From contig OX465110.1 in NCBI GenBank assembly GCA_949987565.1, forward strand, positions 9,446,556-9,510,555: DNA of 64,000 bases, in the 5' to 3' direction. The notes beneath the pieces are model-generated. The model was not told the origin of the DNA, did not search any database, and saw only the letters and a list, made by a program, of their open reading frames with translations. A program made the position numbers and the translations under genes. Numbering within the stretch: the stretch's first letter is position 1; each line of letters begins with the position of its first letter. This DNA comes from Luidia sarsii. Its lineage: Eukaryota > Echinodermata > Asteroidea > Paxillosida > Luidiidae. Shown here in pieces: positions 37,201 through 49,684 of the stretch.

Positions 37201-40200
37201 AATCATGTCGTTCAATGACAATCCCATTCACAATGACTGATGACTTGTTCACTGGTTAAACTGGACCTAACTGTGGAACACAGAAATGTGTGATGTGATT
37301 GTTGTCACAAAGTAGGTTTGATTCCATATAGTAATGATTTAGTCAATATTGTAATGGTGTATAATAATCAGATGTTTGCCACATAATTGTACATATCATG
37401 TTGCATGGTTATAATTAGTCATTTATAATCAGATGGTTAGATGCAGTAAAGCTGTGGTGGCATGGTGATGTTCAGATGATTGTGTGAAGTTACTGTTTTA
37501 ATTTAGTGCAGTGATGGTTAGGCACAGTGAGATCATTTTAAAGAATTGGGTTGACATGGACATTTTAAGTGGTTATATTGCAGTCAATGGTTGTAATACC
37601 ATTAAACTGAAACTGGACTCAGTCAGTCAGCTCATACCCACAGTCCAGTTGGATTTCACAGTTTCTACAAAAGCAAAAGAGCAAAGAATTGCATAAATTA
37701 AGATATTTCATAATCTGTTCCAAATAAAAAGGCTGGTGCCTAAAATCATCTAACTTTAACACAGCACTTTGAAGCTACTTTGATAGTAGGGCACATTAAC
37801 CTGTTCCTATTAAGTGTGGTAGTAAGCTTCCTAACATTAGTTGTCTGGGTTTTTGTTTACATCAGAACTTTGTGTTGTATCATCCTTGCCCTGATGGTGT
37901 TTGGCGCCCTCTATGATGAGTATCTCAAGCTCAGAGCCAAGAAAGTGGTCAAGCTACAGCGCCTCAATCGAGTCTCTTCACATGCCTGGAGTATATGCAG
38001 TCTCTCAGCGCATGAATCAGATGAGGATGATGATGAACTGTTGATTAATGATGCAGGGGCTGAATCTGCGCACAATGACACAAAACCAGGTCAGTGGTGT
38101 TTGCTTGGTTTTGTATGGTATGTGGGAGAACATGTAACAACTCAATGATATGATAGCACTTTATGTACAATTACCAATTGATTGGAAAGAGTGCATGACC
38201 TACAGTAGTCACAACTGCATGCTCCATCAGATGCAATGAGGAAGTTGTTGTTGCTATCGGAAAGCTGATGCACTTTTCTCTCACTGGTGAATCGTTTAGC
38301 AGCCCATTTTCAGTACCCCTTTTTTTTTTTATTCAAGTGCTATTTTAAAACTCAGCAATAAGGAGGGCCTGATGTTTTTATCCTAGCAGCACCTTTCTCA
38401 TCAAAGGCCTTTGAGAGAGCTCCTGCTAGGATCAAAACGACAGCCTTTCTAATTTCTTTCTGATATTTGCTTTTTGATCATTTTTGGAGTATATTACTAT
38501 TTTCAAATTTGCTAAGCAATCAGGAATAATAAATACCTGGGTGACTGAAAGGGGGGCATTTCTTAATCAAGTACTTTGTAATATCTGCTTTATTTTACCT
38601 TTCACTGATAACACACCTCATTTGTTTTGCATGTCGCTGTCTTGATCTGCCTGTCTGTCAATGCATGGCCTTATTGGCAATGCACATGATGGCACACCAG
38701 GCCTGGCAGTGCGTCTACTCCTATGCTTTGCTGTCAATCGCAATCTTGCCAAATTGCTGGATGTGGGGCAAGGTGACATGAGCATAAGTGCCCTCAATGG
38801 TATCCGTGTCATCAGCATGTTCTGGGTTATCCTGGGTCACACAGTCTTCTTTGGATTCCAAACCAATATCACAGGTAAGTGACAGCATGGTAGCAATATT
38901 GAATATAGAGGTATCTATGGAGCGCCAAAAATGAAGAAGTCAAATTTCTCAATTTCTTCCAGTACTGTAGATTTTCAGGGTTTTTTCTTCTGAATTCGCA
39001 TCAAGTATATGTAGTTTCTAAAAAATAAACGTTGTGCTAGCCAAAAAAAAAAGATGTTACTAATGAGACTGCTGTGATGCTGCAAATGTGTGCAACTCAA
39101 AAATACTAGTAAAAACAGAGTGACACTCCAAAAGTGGTCAACGGCTCTTATTTTTATTTGGCTGCTTGTAGATTTTCAGGTTTTCCGATTTCACATCAAG
39201 CATTTCCCAAAACTTAATTCCCTGCTTGCAGAAAACAAGAAATTTGGGTTGTCCACTTATGGCTTTCCATAGGCATCTTACAAGATGGTTTCTGATCTTG
39301 AAAGATATCTCTATCAGTCCCCCACTCACAAGAGCGAGAAAAAGATTTGGGACAAATAAGCAAGTGATCAGATGTGTCCTGAAACGTTCCGTCCAATGGA
39401 TGAATGGTATAAATGTTGAATCAATATTTTCATAATTGTAATACAGTGTACAAAAGTTCTGCAAACTTCAAAAATGTAAAGGGCCTGACATTTCTATCCT
39501 CACAGGTTCTTTTTCTCACTCTGCCTTTGGTCTTGCAAGTATCCAAAAGTCAGGCTTATTAAATCCTCAAAAGACATGACCTACACGGTGCCACCACACA
39601 CTTTCAACATCGCCCTCTATTGTTTTCTTAATTTTTTTTACCAGAATTGTTTGTTTCTAAGAAATAAGGAAAGGAGAATTGAGTGGCAAATTTCAAACTA
39701 TTCATTTAAATATAAAGGAAAAATAATTAAAGTGTACTGGGACATGATTAAATCTGTGTATTTGAACATCAAACTGTGCTTGTCATTACTCAGTGCAGTT
39801 TCTGGGATTGGTAAATTAGCAGCTTGCAAAACTGCAAATGAAATCAACGTAATGTTTTCATTCATTAAACATCTTTCAGGAGTGTGTCAGTGTAATACAA
39901 TTAAGTCATTCAATTCTGGATCATGTAACTTTCAATTGTGTTGCAGTGTGTTTATAATTCACTTATTTCTTTTATAACCTATAAGTCCTGTATATTAAGT
40001 TTATTATATTCATTATATTTTCATCATTTCTATTATTTATAGAATGGTCTTTCCTTTTCTTTTCATCTGAGCAGATAATTCACCCACTCTGCTCAATTGG
40101 GCCCAGACACATGCTGGATTCCAAGCAGTAGCCAATGCTTTCTTCTCTGTAGATACCTTCTTTTTCTTAAGGTGAGAATTAAATGAAAGCCATTGATAGA

Positions 40201-43200
40201 AGTGATAACTGGTAATGATATCCATGTCATTTCCGAGGATAACCATTAATACTAGAATCATCTTTATTTGCTTCTTTGTCAGTTTGTAAATTTTAAAATG
40301 AATTCTAGTTTATATGTAGTTTTTTATATCTTGTGTAAGACTGCTGTCAATTAAAAGCAAGCCTTGTTAACATCATTTGGCATAATTTTGTACATGTATT
40401 TGCCACATTGCTAAACTCTTGTGAAGTTACATTTGGTCAAATGCAATTTAAAGACAGTACACTGCTGAAAGGTTTTTTAAATTATTTTTTATTATTATTC
40501 TGTGTTAACCAGCTTTATATATCAGAGTTTAAGAACTTATGGCATATTTTATTTTGTGTTGATTGCAAACTGTGCCAACTATCAAAGTGTAATCATACCA
40601 ATGCAGAATGCCATCATTAATATTTACTGCCATTACAACTGGTTTTGTTTGCAGTGGGTTTTTGTTGGCTTATCTTACTTTTGTTCGATTCCGTGAACTG
40701 AAGACTGCTAAAGCATGGGGCTTTTTCTACTTCCATCGTTACTGGAGGTGAGTATCAACAAACATTCATATGGGAACAGGCACCGTGGCAACAGGGATGC
40801 AGTGGTCAATGTTGAACTTGCTTTCTAAAGCAATTGAGATGGTTATCCCGTTAAACCAAACAAATATTTGCACAATTCATTACTTACCAGCAGAGCAGAC
40901 ATCTTCAGTTTTATTGTAACTTTGATACAAAATTAATCTGAAATAAAGATTTCTCATAGCTGCAATTGTGAGAATGTTGTAGCTATTCATCCTCTCCCGT
41001 CTCTAGGCTGACACCTCTCTATGCCTTCACAATACTCATCTGGATGTACCTCATTCAGTTTTTTGGCGAGGGCCCAATATGGCAGAGGAGCACTGAGAGA
41101 CAAAATTGTCCTAACTACTGGTGGAGTGGTCTCCTCTACATCAGCAATTTCTGGCCCAAGGAATTTGGAACGGAGGTATGGGTGAACACAAAGTATAATC
41201 AATACTAATTAAAGATACCCTTAGCACTTGTTTTATACTGTACTGTTTGCATTCAATAAGCACAAATAAGTATCATTAAACTGAACAGATATGAATGCCG
41301 TCACTTGATCCATTGATTGTTTTTACTGCAGTGCATTGGATGGACCTGGTACTTGGCCAACGACATGCAGTTTTTCATCATCAGTCCTCTGCTCATGGCA
41401 CCCCTTTTCTAGTAAGCACATTGAATGCTTGATGACACACTCCTGTATTACATATACTCATGATATCTCAATCTTCTTATTGTCCCTCGTTTTACTTGAC
41501 CTCAAAAAGTGCTTCTATAACTAATTTTACCAACTCTTACCAATGTAACATTGTTGTGTTTCAGTAAAGTAGTGTTGAAATTAGAATGCATTACGTGTGA
41601 TTTAGATTTAGAGACTCCAGTCCAATTGGTTGCCGTGTATGTAGGTCTTTTTTATTGTCATGTCTAGTTCATGTCTTTTTCCTTTACTGTGGCAACAGTT
41701 TTCCAGTTTTGGGTTGGCTGGCTCTGATAGCTACACTGCTTGCTTCCTTCCTCGCAACTGGACTGATAATTGGCCTGTATGATTTGGATGTCTCCTTCCT
41801 AAGTGCTGTTGCGTAAGTCGATCAGAGGATGTCAGGTTATAAAACGACATCTTATATTAGTTTGGACAGTTCTTGGTATTGATGTAAACCCTAGAATTCT
41901 ATATTTCATGCAGGAAGTATGCAGGAAAAATCAGTCCTAAATATGACCTTAAGAAAAGATTTTGGTTTTTACTTTTTATTTCAGTTTGTAACAAACATTT
42001 CCTGTGAGCAGGAGCTTCCTGTAAAGGTCTACTGTATGCTGCCTTGGTCTGACCCCAAATCCTGCAAACTTCTTGTGCAGACTCACACTTGGCTTTGCTC
42101 TTCTTGTCGTATTCATTGCAGAAGTATGGCCACTGTACCAGCTGGTGAGGATTACTTTTCACTGGTATATGGTAAGCCCTATTGTCGCATCGCTCCCTAC
42201 CTGGTTGGCATAGGCCTTGGATTCATCATGTACAGGATTGGCAAACGTAGGGTCATCATGTCACCGGTAAGTTACATACGTTTACCTTGCTGATTGGGCA
42301 AGTACCAACAAAACTGTCCCTGTAGAAATAATGACCCCAATGTATAGTACAACATTCTTTAGAGAATCAAATCAAACAACATCATTGAAAAAATGGCAAA
42401 GAAAACTTTGACTGGACTGGGATTTGAACCTGAAACCACTGTTTTTGCCCACCAGTGCTCTTTCCATCTGAGCTATCCAGCCCTTAATTAGATGGTGGCC
42501 TCGCAAATACATGTAATCAACTAGTCTTTGCCAGGGTGAGGGTCCCAGTCAGAAGCAATTCAATCATTAACTGTCGTATATCTCCAGGGATCACACCCCC
42601 ATTTTCATTCAGATGCATGCAAACAACCAATTGTTGTAAATCTGGCTACAGATTTTTAAAATTTAAGTCAAACAAATAAAGGAAAAACTGACTGGGAACC
42701 TTTTGAACAAATTGAGAAATTGTGTGATCCCCGAGCTGCTACAACCAGGTTTACAAGATTTGGCTGTTTGGCTGTCTGAATTAAAATGAAATAAAATGGG
42801 GCGTGATCCCTGGAGATATACAGCAATAAAATGAACCTCCAAAATTGATATTTTTCAAAATTACAGCAAATTTTTTAAAAAGGAAATATAAAAGATTCGG
42901 AGGGCTAGATGTTTCGATCCTAGCAGGACCTTTCTCAAAGGCAGATTTTATCAAAACATTTCAAAACTTCCCAGTCTGTCTTTCCTTTCATTTGTTTGAT
43001 TGGATTATCAACAGATACATACTGCCCTGCAGGAGGAAAGGAAACTAGAAATCGGAAGTGATGGTTCAAAGAACTTGTTCCTGTATCCTGAGTCTTCGTG
43101 AAATCAAAAAACTGCAGTGCAATAGCCTTAATACCACCTGACCACTGTACTTAAAATAGATCTTTCAATTGCCCGAGTAAGATATGCAGCACTGAATGGT

Positions 43201-44978
43201 GAAGGGTTGTATTATTCAAGTGGTTTGTGGTTACAGCATTTCGAAATATTTCCTAAGTGAGAGGCTATGTAGTTCTGAAAAGCAACAATGAGTGTAAACT
43301 CCTCTGAAGATATCCAAAATGATCAAAATATTCAGTATAGGTTGTTTTCAGAATCAAACCACCAGAATGCTCAGGGAAGACATTTCTACAGTGTGGCTGC
43401 TGACCTCTTTCATAAAGCATGAAGGGCATCATTGTACACAATGATTGAGAATGAGGAGTCTGTCCAGCATTTGTGAAGTTTGTCATTTCTTTGTAGGCAC
43501 TTGCTCTTATTGGTTGGATGTCAGCAGCTGCCATGGCATCGAGTGTTGTCTATGGGCTGTATCCTAGCAGCCATCCTGATTCACCCATGTCACAAGCTGC
43601 TAACATTGTGTATGGTTCCATCAGTCGCTTTGTGTGGGCCTTGTCCCTTGCCTGGGCAGTCTTTGCATGCAAGTATGGCTATGGAGGTATGTAGCATGGG
43701 AGTATGACCACAATACTACACATTCCTATCTGCCTTATTACACAATAATTATTACCGTAATAGTTATACTGAATATTAGTTTTCTAGTATCATTGTGATC
43801 TATTAAAAGGTCCCAGCCTTACTCATTCAGATAAGAAGTAAGTCATTTAATGAGACGCTCATGTATTGCTGTGATTTTTCTCAGGTTGGATAAACAGCTT
43901 TTTGTCATGGAACGGATGGGTACCTCTGGGCCGTATCACATTTTCTGCCTACATGATTCATCCTATCGTCATCAATATTTTCTACAACAATTTTGCAAAT
44001 ACCTGGCATTTCTCCGTCTATTTAATGGTAAGTTCCATGTTGTCCAGGAGCAATCAATATATTTTCTGTTTTATGGCTGACTCTGTGTCTGATGCAGATC
44101 AAGATATTTCCACATTGAATTTGTCCCTATTCCTTCAATCCTGTTTCCTCCACAATCCATCATTCTCTTCTTCATCATGGCTCCCATCACTAAGTGATGA
44201 TCAGATTCTCTGCACGTTTACTTTACGTTACTTGACGTCTTTTACCCTACTGTTCCTCCCTATAATTATGTACATTTACATGGATATTAATATTGACAAT
44301 TGAAAAGGAAGCATTCCAAGCATCCCAAGTGCTCTCGCATTTTCATAAAGCTCATTTATGATTAAGTAGAACTAGTATAGGGTAACTCAAATCTAGTATG
44401 TAAAGCCAGACGTCCCAATCTAGTCCCCAACAAATTCAAATTCAATTTTGTTTTTTAATCTATTCTGTCAATCCTTAGTATTTGAAGATAACATATTAGC
44501 TTTTCTGAATTATCCATGCATATGTAGATATTATTTGGAGCGATCAACCTGAGTCGCACCACAGTGTTATGGGCACTGACTTCAATTTCCACTGCTCTTT
44601 GAATAATTCTTAAGTTTCCTGTCACAGCTGATTGGTTAACATTAACCATCACCTGAGGTGGCTTGTGATGATGACCTTCCCCTGTAACCTTCCCTCTCTA
44701 TGACTGGATCTGATCTACACATGTAGGCTTTCTACTTTGCGGCAATAGTGAGCATCTCTTACTTCGTTGCTGTATTCTTGTCCCTGGCTGTGGAGTATCC
44801 CTGTGTCAACCTTGAGAGACTCCTTCTGCGCTCCCCATCCAAGGCCAAGATTGCCAAGAAAAACAGTCTGGCCACTGGAATCAATGGAGACATCAAGGAC
44901 ACTAATCATGAGATCAAAACAAATGGCTTCACCCCTGGACAAGGATTCACTGACTCCAACAAGGAGGTCCATGCTTAA
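34257..44978 (+). CDS. nrf-6: NRF-6-like acyltransferase-3 membrane protein, complete, 15 exons
   Basis: Nose-resistant-to-fluoxetine family: secreted-type cysteine-rich NRF domain followed by a multi-pass acyltransferase-3 domain. Coding exons: 34257-34497, 35603-35751, 36251-36332, 36735-36849, 37866-38089, 38701-38874 (or from 38710), 40075-40171, 40655-40747, 41007-41175, 41332-41411, 41699-41812, 42122-42266, 43497-43686, 43885-44027, 44727-44978. All joints are in frame; 755 residues. Signal peptide at about 1-22. The NRF domain has LDAFGKPPAGIL, GHYDECKAIDGFNFC and GITWGICPPASC. A first membrane helix opens exon 5, followed by an acidic ESDEDDDE loop. The acyltransferase part starts near ALNGIRVISMFWVILGH (the conserved histidine), then SVDTFFFLSGFLLAYL, RLTPLYAF, WYLANDMQFF, GKPYCRIAPYLVG and YMIHPIV. 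The polar C-tail is cytosolic by inference. Likely acyl or lipid-handling role; substrate unknown. The initiator is ATG 34257, since an upstream in-frame TTG is not a metazoan start. Confidence 0.92.
34638..35500 (+). repeat. Polypyrimidine CCT/CTT tract in NRF-6-like intron 1
   Basis: About 860 bp of almost pure C/T on the plus strand, with CCTCCT, CTTCCT and CCCCTTCT sub-patterns. It opens long Pro/Leu/Ser and Glu/Arg/Gly frames that are not genes. Strand asymmetry is extreme and it is transcribed within intron 1; mirror-repeat triplex structure is possible. Confidence 0.9.
38361..38450. repeat. Penelope-like end remnant in NRF-6-like intron 5
   Basis: Inverted pair: GGGCCTGATGTTTTTATCC, TAGCAGCACC and, further on, GCTCCTGCTAGGATC then AAAACGACAGCC. 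It is the block that ends the Penelope-like elements, in both orientations. Confidence 0.55.
39479..39560. repeat. Penelope-like end remnant in NRF-6-like intron 6
   Basis: GGGCCTGACATTTCTATCC, then CACTCTGCCTTTGG, then CAAAAGTCAGGC. Decayed version of the same inverted block. Confidence 0.5.
42393..42760 (-). repeat. tRNA-derived palindromic repeat in NRF-6-like intron 12
   Basis: On the minus strand GGGCTGGATAGCTCAGATGG and a B-box-like GGTTTCAGGTTCAAATCCC. The family centre (CAACTAGTCTTTGCCAGGG) and the outer segment (AAGTCAAACAAATAAAGG) follow on the plus strand. The outer segment also occurs next to the copy at 13655. Confidence 0.7.
42898..42950 (-). repeat. Penelope-like 3'-end remnant in NRF-6-like intron 12
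   Basis: AGGGCTAGATGTTTCGATCC then TAGCAGGACCTTTCTCAAAG: the Penelope 3' block in reverse orientation. Confidence 0.6.
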
Positions 44979-45326
44979 TGTCACATTTTCTGTTTAATTC
45001 TATATCTTTACATCTTCAAATTGATACTGTAAATTTGAAGCTAACAGTGACATCGCCTGGTTCTACACAGTCTAAGTAATAGTAGTGCGATACTTAGCCA
45101 CATGCTCATACCATAGAGTTCATACAGAGGGTAAGCAATGACAATTATAAGAATGGGAGTATTCCCATAAGTTGCTTAAAATGCCACTTTGAAGCAATCA
45201 GAACAGGGTTATCTAACCCCTTTTTCAAGATTAGAAGTGTTGACTTTAAGAGTATTTGAAGCTTCTGAAAAGTGGACCTGATGTCTCTGAAAGATTTACT
45301 CAAAATATGCACCTAAACACATCCTG

Positions 45327-45332
45327 AATAAA
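45327..45332 (+). terminator. Candidate polyadenylation signal of the NRF-6-like gene
   Basis: AATAAA about 350 bp after the stop codon. A second AATAAA is at 45375-45380. Either would give a plausible 3' UTR. Confidence 0.45.
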
Positions 45333-46468
45333 ATATGCTTGATTATTGTTGAAAGGTATCTTCTCTAATTTAGAAATAAAATTCTACAAAATATTGCCAA
45401 CTGCTTAGTTATTTTTTTAAATGACCAATATGAGTATTATACAGTAGAGGGCCTGACATTGGGGTTCTTGAGGGACCTTACCCTGAGACAATTCAATCTT
45501 TGAGAAAGGTCCTGCTTGGATCAAATCATCATACTCTCTAAATGGTTTCTAAATTATTTGCTCCACCTGATGAATCCATAGTGTCTGTAATGTGGACTTT
45601 CATCCATTGTTTGACATCACTAGCCTTGTACATGTATGATCTACCATTCTATCACACCATCTGATAATGGTTTTTGACTATTGACACTTTCTGGTTGTTA
45701 AATTAAGCCTTCAATCAACGTAACCATGTTACAAAAGACATTGCTGATAGCTATCTTAGCTGAAGAGCCTGCATTGTCTCAATATCTACCCGAAAAAAAC
45801 ATGTTGGGTATTTTTTTTCTCCATGACAATTGTGTGGAATCAGTTGCTCTAAATAGCCTTGTGTGAAATTGCCAAAAAACAGATAGGGAAGGGTTAGAAC
45901 CCCCACCCCCCATAAAAAATAAATAAAATTAAATCATGTCGAATGTACTTACAAATGACTGGAATGTAAATACAGTGTACGAGATATTTGTTGAGATACT
46001 AAGTCGTACATGTGAGATAATAAGTCGTACAAATGAGATAAACCCACACATGCTTTGTCCTATGAACAGGAATAACATGTTTCAATAAGAGTCCAATTCA
46101 AGACTTCATTTAACCATAATTATAATATAAACCGTCATCTGCATAGGGTGTTATTATTTCAGGGTACTTTCTTGATTGCGATTATTTTGTATATACGTGA
46201 AATATTTGTATGAAAATCTCCTTTTAATCCCATCAGTTTTATTCCTTACACACATGTATGATTTAGTATCTTGTTCGTACCAGACAGCTCAGCTGTAATT
46301 TCTTTTTTCACACTTTTTGCAGTTCTACTCTTCCGCAGAAATGAAACATTTCATGAGTTTTATTTGTAAATTTTGATGACTTACACAAATTCAAGTTGTT
46401 TTTTGTATTCAAATGCCAATAACTTTTTGTTGAAATGAGGTGCACTATTAAACAGTATTTTAGGTGAT
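45333..46468. other. Intergenic region
   Basis: Non-coding. At 45446-45540 there is another inverted Penelope-end remnant (GGGCCTGACATTGGGG then TTTGAGAAAGGTCCTGCTTG). Nothing else recognised. Confidence 0.5.
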
Positions 46469-47605
46469 ATACAAAAATGTTGCAAACTGCTTACTGACTA
46501 AAAATACCAAAATGCAAATCTTAAAAGTTAGTGGGCCTGACGTTTTGATCCTAGCAGGACCTTTCTCAAAGGCAGAGTGACAAGGACAAAACAGATACAT
46601 GTACACGGAGGAAGGGGGGGATAGAGTGAATAGGACACGGATGAGAAACAAAGGACAAAGAGTGAAGCTGGTAGGGAGAGATCAAAGGGAAGGGCAAGGA
46701 GTAGGGTAGGGATTAGTGAGAAGAGGGGGAAAGATCAAAGAGAAAAGTGTGAAGGACTGAACACAAAAGAAGGATTTTCAGAAAGCTGCATGGTGTTAGT
46801 CATTACCCTCCTGGATGTTGAGACCATGTGGTTGAATAGTCCAAAGACGCTTCATCCACATTTTCTCACGGCTAAGACAGACAGCATTACTAAGGTGACC
46901 AAGTGATTCTATGCCCAGTACACTCATATCTGATATCGAATGATCAGGGAGATTGAAGTGATACAGGGGTGTCCATTTTACCGGTTTTGATAGTAGACCT
47001 ATGGCCATAGATTCGTTTTTGGAGGGTGTTTTTGGTCTCGCCAACATACTGAATATTACAAACTCTACAAGAGATGAGGTATATGATGTTTGAGGTAGTG
47101 CACGTGATAGAGCCATAGGTCGTGTGGGTAGTTCCAGAAGAATGTCCATTGAAAGAGTCTATTTCCTTGACATGTGTCTTGCAAACAATGCATTTCGAGG
47201 TACACTTAAATGTACCAAATTTAGTAGGAGGTGAAGAGTCCAAAGGGGGAACCTCTGCTCGGACAATTAAGTAACGCAGGTTACGGGGGCACCTGAAAGC
47301 CAAAACAGGCGAATTTGGAATGGCATCAGCCAGACGATCTGAAGTGTGGAGAATATGGTGGTTTTCCTTAGTTATCTTCCTGAGAGGAGGAAGAGAAGGG
47401 TGGTAGGAAGTAACTAAGGGAACCTTGGGCTTGTCCTTGGGACCTGGTGGCTTTTGTTTTAGTGCCGAACTTCTGGGAATGGAATAGACTTTAGCAATGG
47501 AGTTCTTCACTTGGCGAGAACTATAGCCTCTAGCAACCAAGTTACTGGCCAATACACGTGTATGGCGGCGAAAGTCAGACTCATTGGAACATAGTCTGAC
47601 TTTCG
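46469..47605 (-). mobile_element. Penelope-like retroelement, copy C (5'-truncated; thumb and GIY-YIG endonuclease)
   Basis: Reads on the minus strand. The 3' end is at about 46469-46560 with the usual block. The coding part keeps a long open frame from about 47600 down to 46944: SDFRRHTRVLASNLVARGYS, then VLAFRCPRNLRYLIVRAEVP, then FKCTSKCIVCKTHV, and the endonuclease YLISCRVCNIQYVGETKNTL. A frameshift near 46975-46985 precedes the HFNLPDHSISDMSVLGI segment. The RT core is absent. The truncated 5' end carries a 13-bp inverted repeat (47569-47581 with 47593-47605). A MITE-like sequence abuts it. Confidence 0.88.
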
Positions 47606-47758
47606 CCCTTGCCCTTGCTCGACTTGGCCTTAAGCTGCCTGAAAATGTTTGATCAGGCACCGGGCAAGCACTGAGCACTCAGTGTTTATCACGTCGAGCA
47701 AGGGCAAAACCTCATTGAATTTCATTCTCCTCGATGCAAACATCATGTTATATCTATA
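47604..47758. mobile_element. MITE-like element, second copy
   Basis: Shares GAGCACTCAGTGTTTATCA, CGTCGAGCAAGGGCAAAACC and GATGCAAACATCATG with the inverse of 32186-32380. It joins the truncated 5' end of Penelope copy C directly. Confidence 0.65.
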
Positions 47759-48305
47759 ATGTTAGGAGTGTTGAGAGTCAATTAATTCTCAATATTCATG
47801 GCTGCTGATGCACACAATATTTTAACAGATTGTTCAAAATTTAAGTCGAATGTTTCACTGAAATTGAGGTGATATAACCTTCAACAACAAATGACCAGCA
47901 TTAATTTGCTCAAGAATATAATACATTGATATATATTTATCAACTAGGAAAGTACATTATAAAAGTACAGTATTATTACAAAATTAAAAATTACAGAGCA
48001 GAGTGAGTGAAAGACATTTAAAAGAAGATAATAAAATATATCATCTACATATGTATGTATAAAAAAATAAATACTAATGTGTTTATATCTCTTGGAGTGT
48101 GGTGAACAGTAAGTACATGTATGCTATTTTACAGAATAAAAAACTTAATCCTGTTTAGTATTATTTGCCCACTTCAGAACAATACAGAACAAGTAAAATC
48201 CAAGGCAGTCCAAAGCCTTGTTTATGTACAATAACACATTGGTACATTTTGTAAATGTATGTCTTGATGAAAGGAGTGGGTGTCAACATTATAATTTAGC
48301 TATAC
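47759..48305. other. Intergenic AT-rich stretch
   Basis: No gene or recognised repeat. Confidence 0.5.
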
Positions 48306-48945
48306 CCTCATCCATGCACCCCAGCCTATCCCGTTAACCCATGCACCCTAGCCCCAATCCCTTTAACCCATGCACCCCTGCCCATTCCTTTAGCCCATGC
48401 ACCCTAGCCCCAATCCCTTTAACTCATGCACCCCTGCCCATTCCTTTAGCCCATGCACCCTAGCCCCAATCCCTTTTACCCAAGCACACTAGCCCATCCC
48501 TGTAACCATGCACCCCTGCCCATCCCTTTAGCCCATACACCCTAGCCCATCCCTGTAACCATGCACCCCTGCCCATCCCTTTAGCCCATACACCCTAGCC
48601 CATCCCTGTAACCATGCACCCCTGCCCATCCCTTTAGCCCATACACTCTAGCCCATCCCTGTAACCATGCACCCCTGCCCATCCCTTTAGCCCATACACC
48701 CTAGCCCATCCCTGTAACACATGCACAACTCCCCATCCCATTAACCCATGCACGCAGCCCATCCTTTTAGTCCATATAAACCAGCCCATCCCTTTAACCA
48801 ATGCACCCCAGTCTATCTCTGTAACCCATGCACCCGAGCCCCATCCCTTTAATCCAAGCATCCTAGCCCATCCCTTTAACCATACAACCCAGACCATCCC
48901 ATTATTCTATGCACCCCAGCCCATCCCTTTAACCCATACACTGTT
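48306..48945 (+). repeat. Minisatellite, ~27-bp units with a 53-bp higher-order unit
   Basis: Units alternate CCCATCCCTTTAACCC-like and ATGCACCCTAGC-like segments. Between 48491 and about 48715 a 53-bp double unit is repeated exactly or nearly so, starting at 48491, 48544, 48597, 48650 and 48703. The flanking units are more diverged. Confidence 0.88.
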
Positions 48946-49684
48946 CCCCAGTATGTTGTATGGAACAGTGTAGATGTGCGAGGGTGGTGAGTGGTGACCC
49001 ATACATCCTCATCAAAACACTATCCCATAACCTGCATTTGTGGCACAAAATGCAACTTACAGCAAATTTAAACGTAAACTTGCAGCAACATCTTCATATA
49101 TACCTCATACAAAGGTTTAACACATGAACAGAACAGAAAGCAGGAAGGCAACAAAAAATCCTCAAAAAAGCATCTAATATCTAAAACAGAGCAGGTTTGC
49201 GGCAACACCATGTATGAGAACCAGAGGGTTCCTTCCAGTACTACACTCAAGAACTACACAAAAGAGATTCTAGTACATGGTGTCACTGCAAACTTACCGG
49301 TACTCTGTTTTAATACCACCACCATGCATAGCCTTAAGTCTTATTCATCTAGAAATATTCATTCCACAAAACAATGATGTTATTCAAGGTACAAGGAGCA
49401 ATGGAGCAACCTATGATCTTAACAAGGACCGGAAATTCAAAACAAAATATTGAGATCTACTATAGAAGCTATCTTTAAAAATATTTCTTAAAAAATAATT
49501 ATGCTTCTGTCAGATACATGTAAGTATATTTTGTTTTTAGAGGCACAAAGGATTCATTGAGACATCATCACTGGTTACATGACAATAGGTCAAGAAGCCA
49601 GAAAGCTGTTTGGTATCCTTACACCTATTTACACAGCCTCCACGGATAATTAGTTAGTCCCCTATTTGACACCTTGCTTGTGTC
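48946..49684. other. 3' flank of the second NRF-6-like gene
   Basis: Non-coding; it probably includes the 3' UTR of the minus-strand gene. No clear polyadenylation signal was picked out. Confidence 0.45.

Noticed and set aside
48634..48897. 87-codon Gly/Trp-rich minus-strand frame
   Set aside because: Produced by the 27/53-bp minisatellite.
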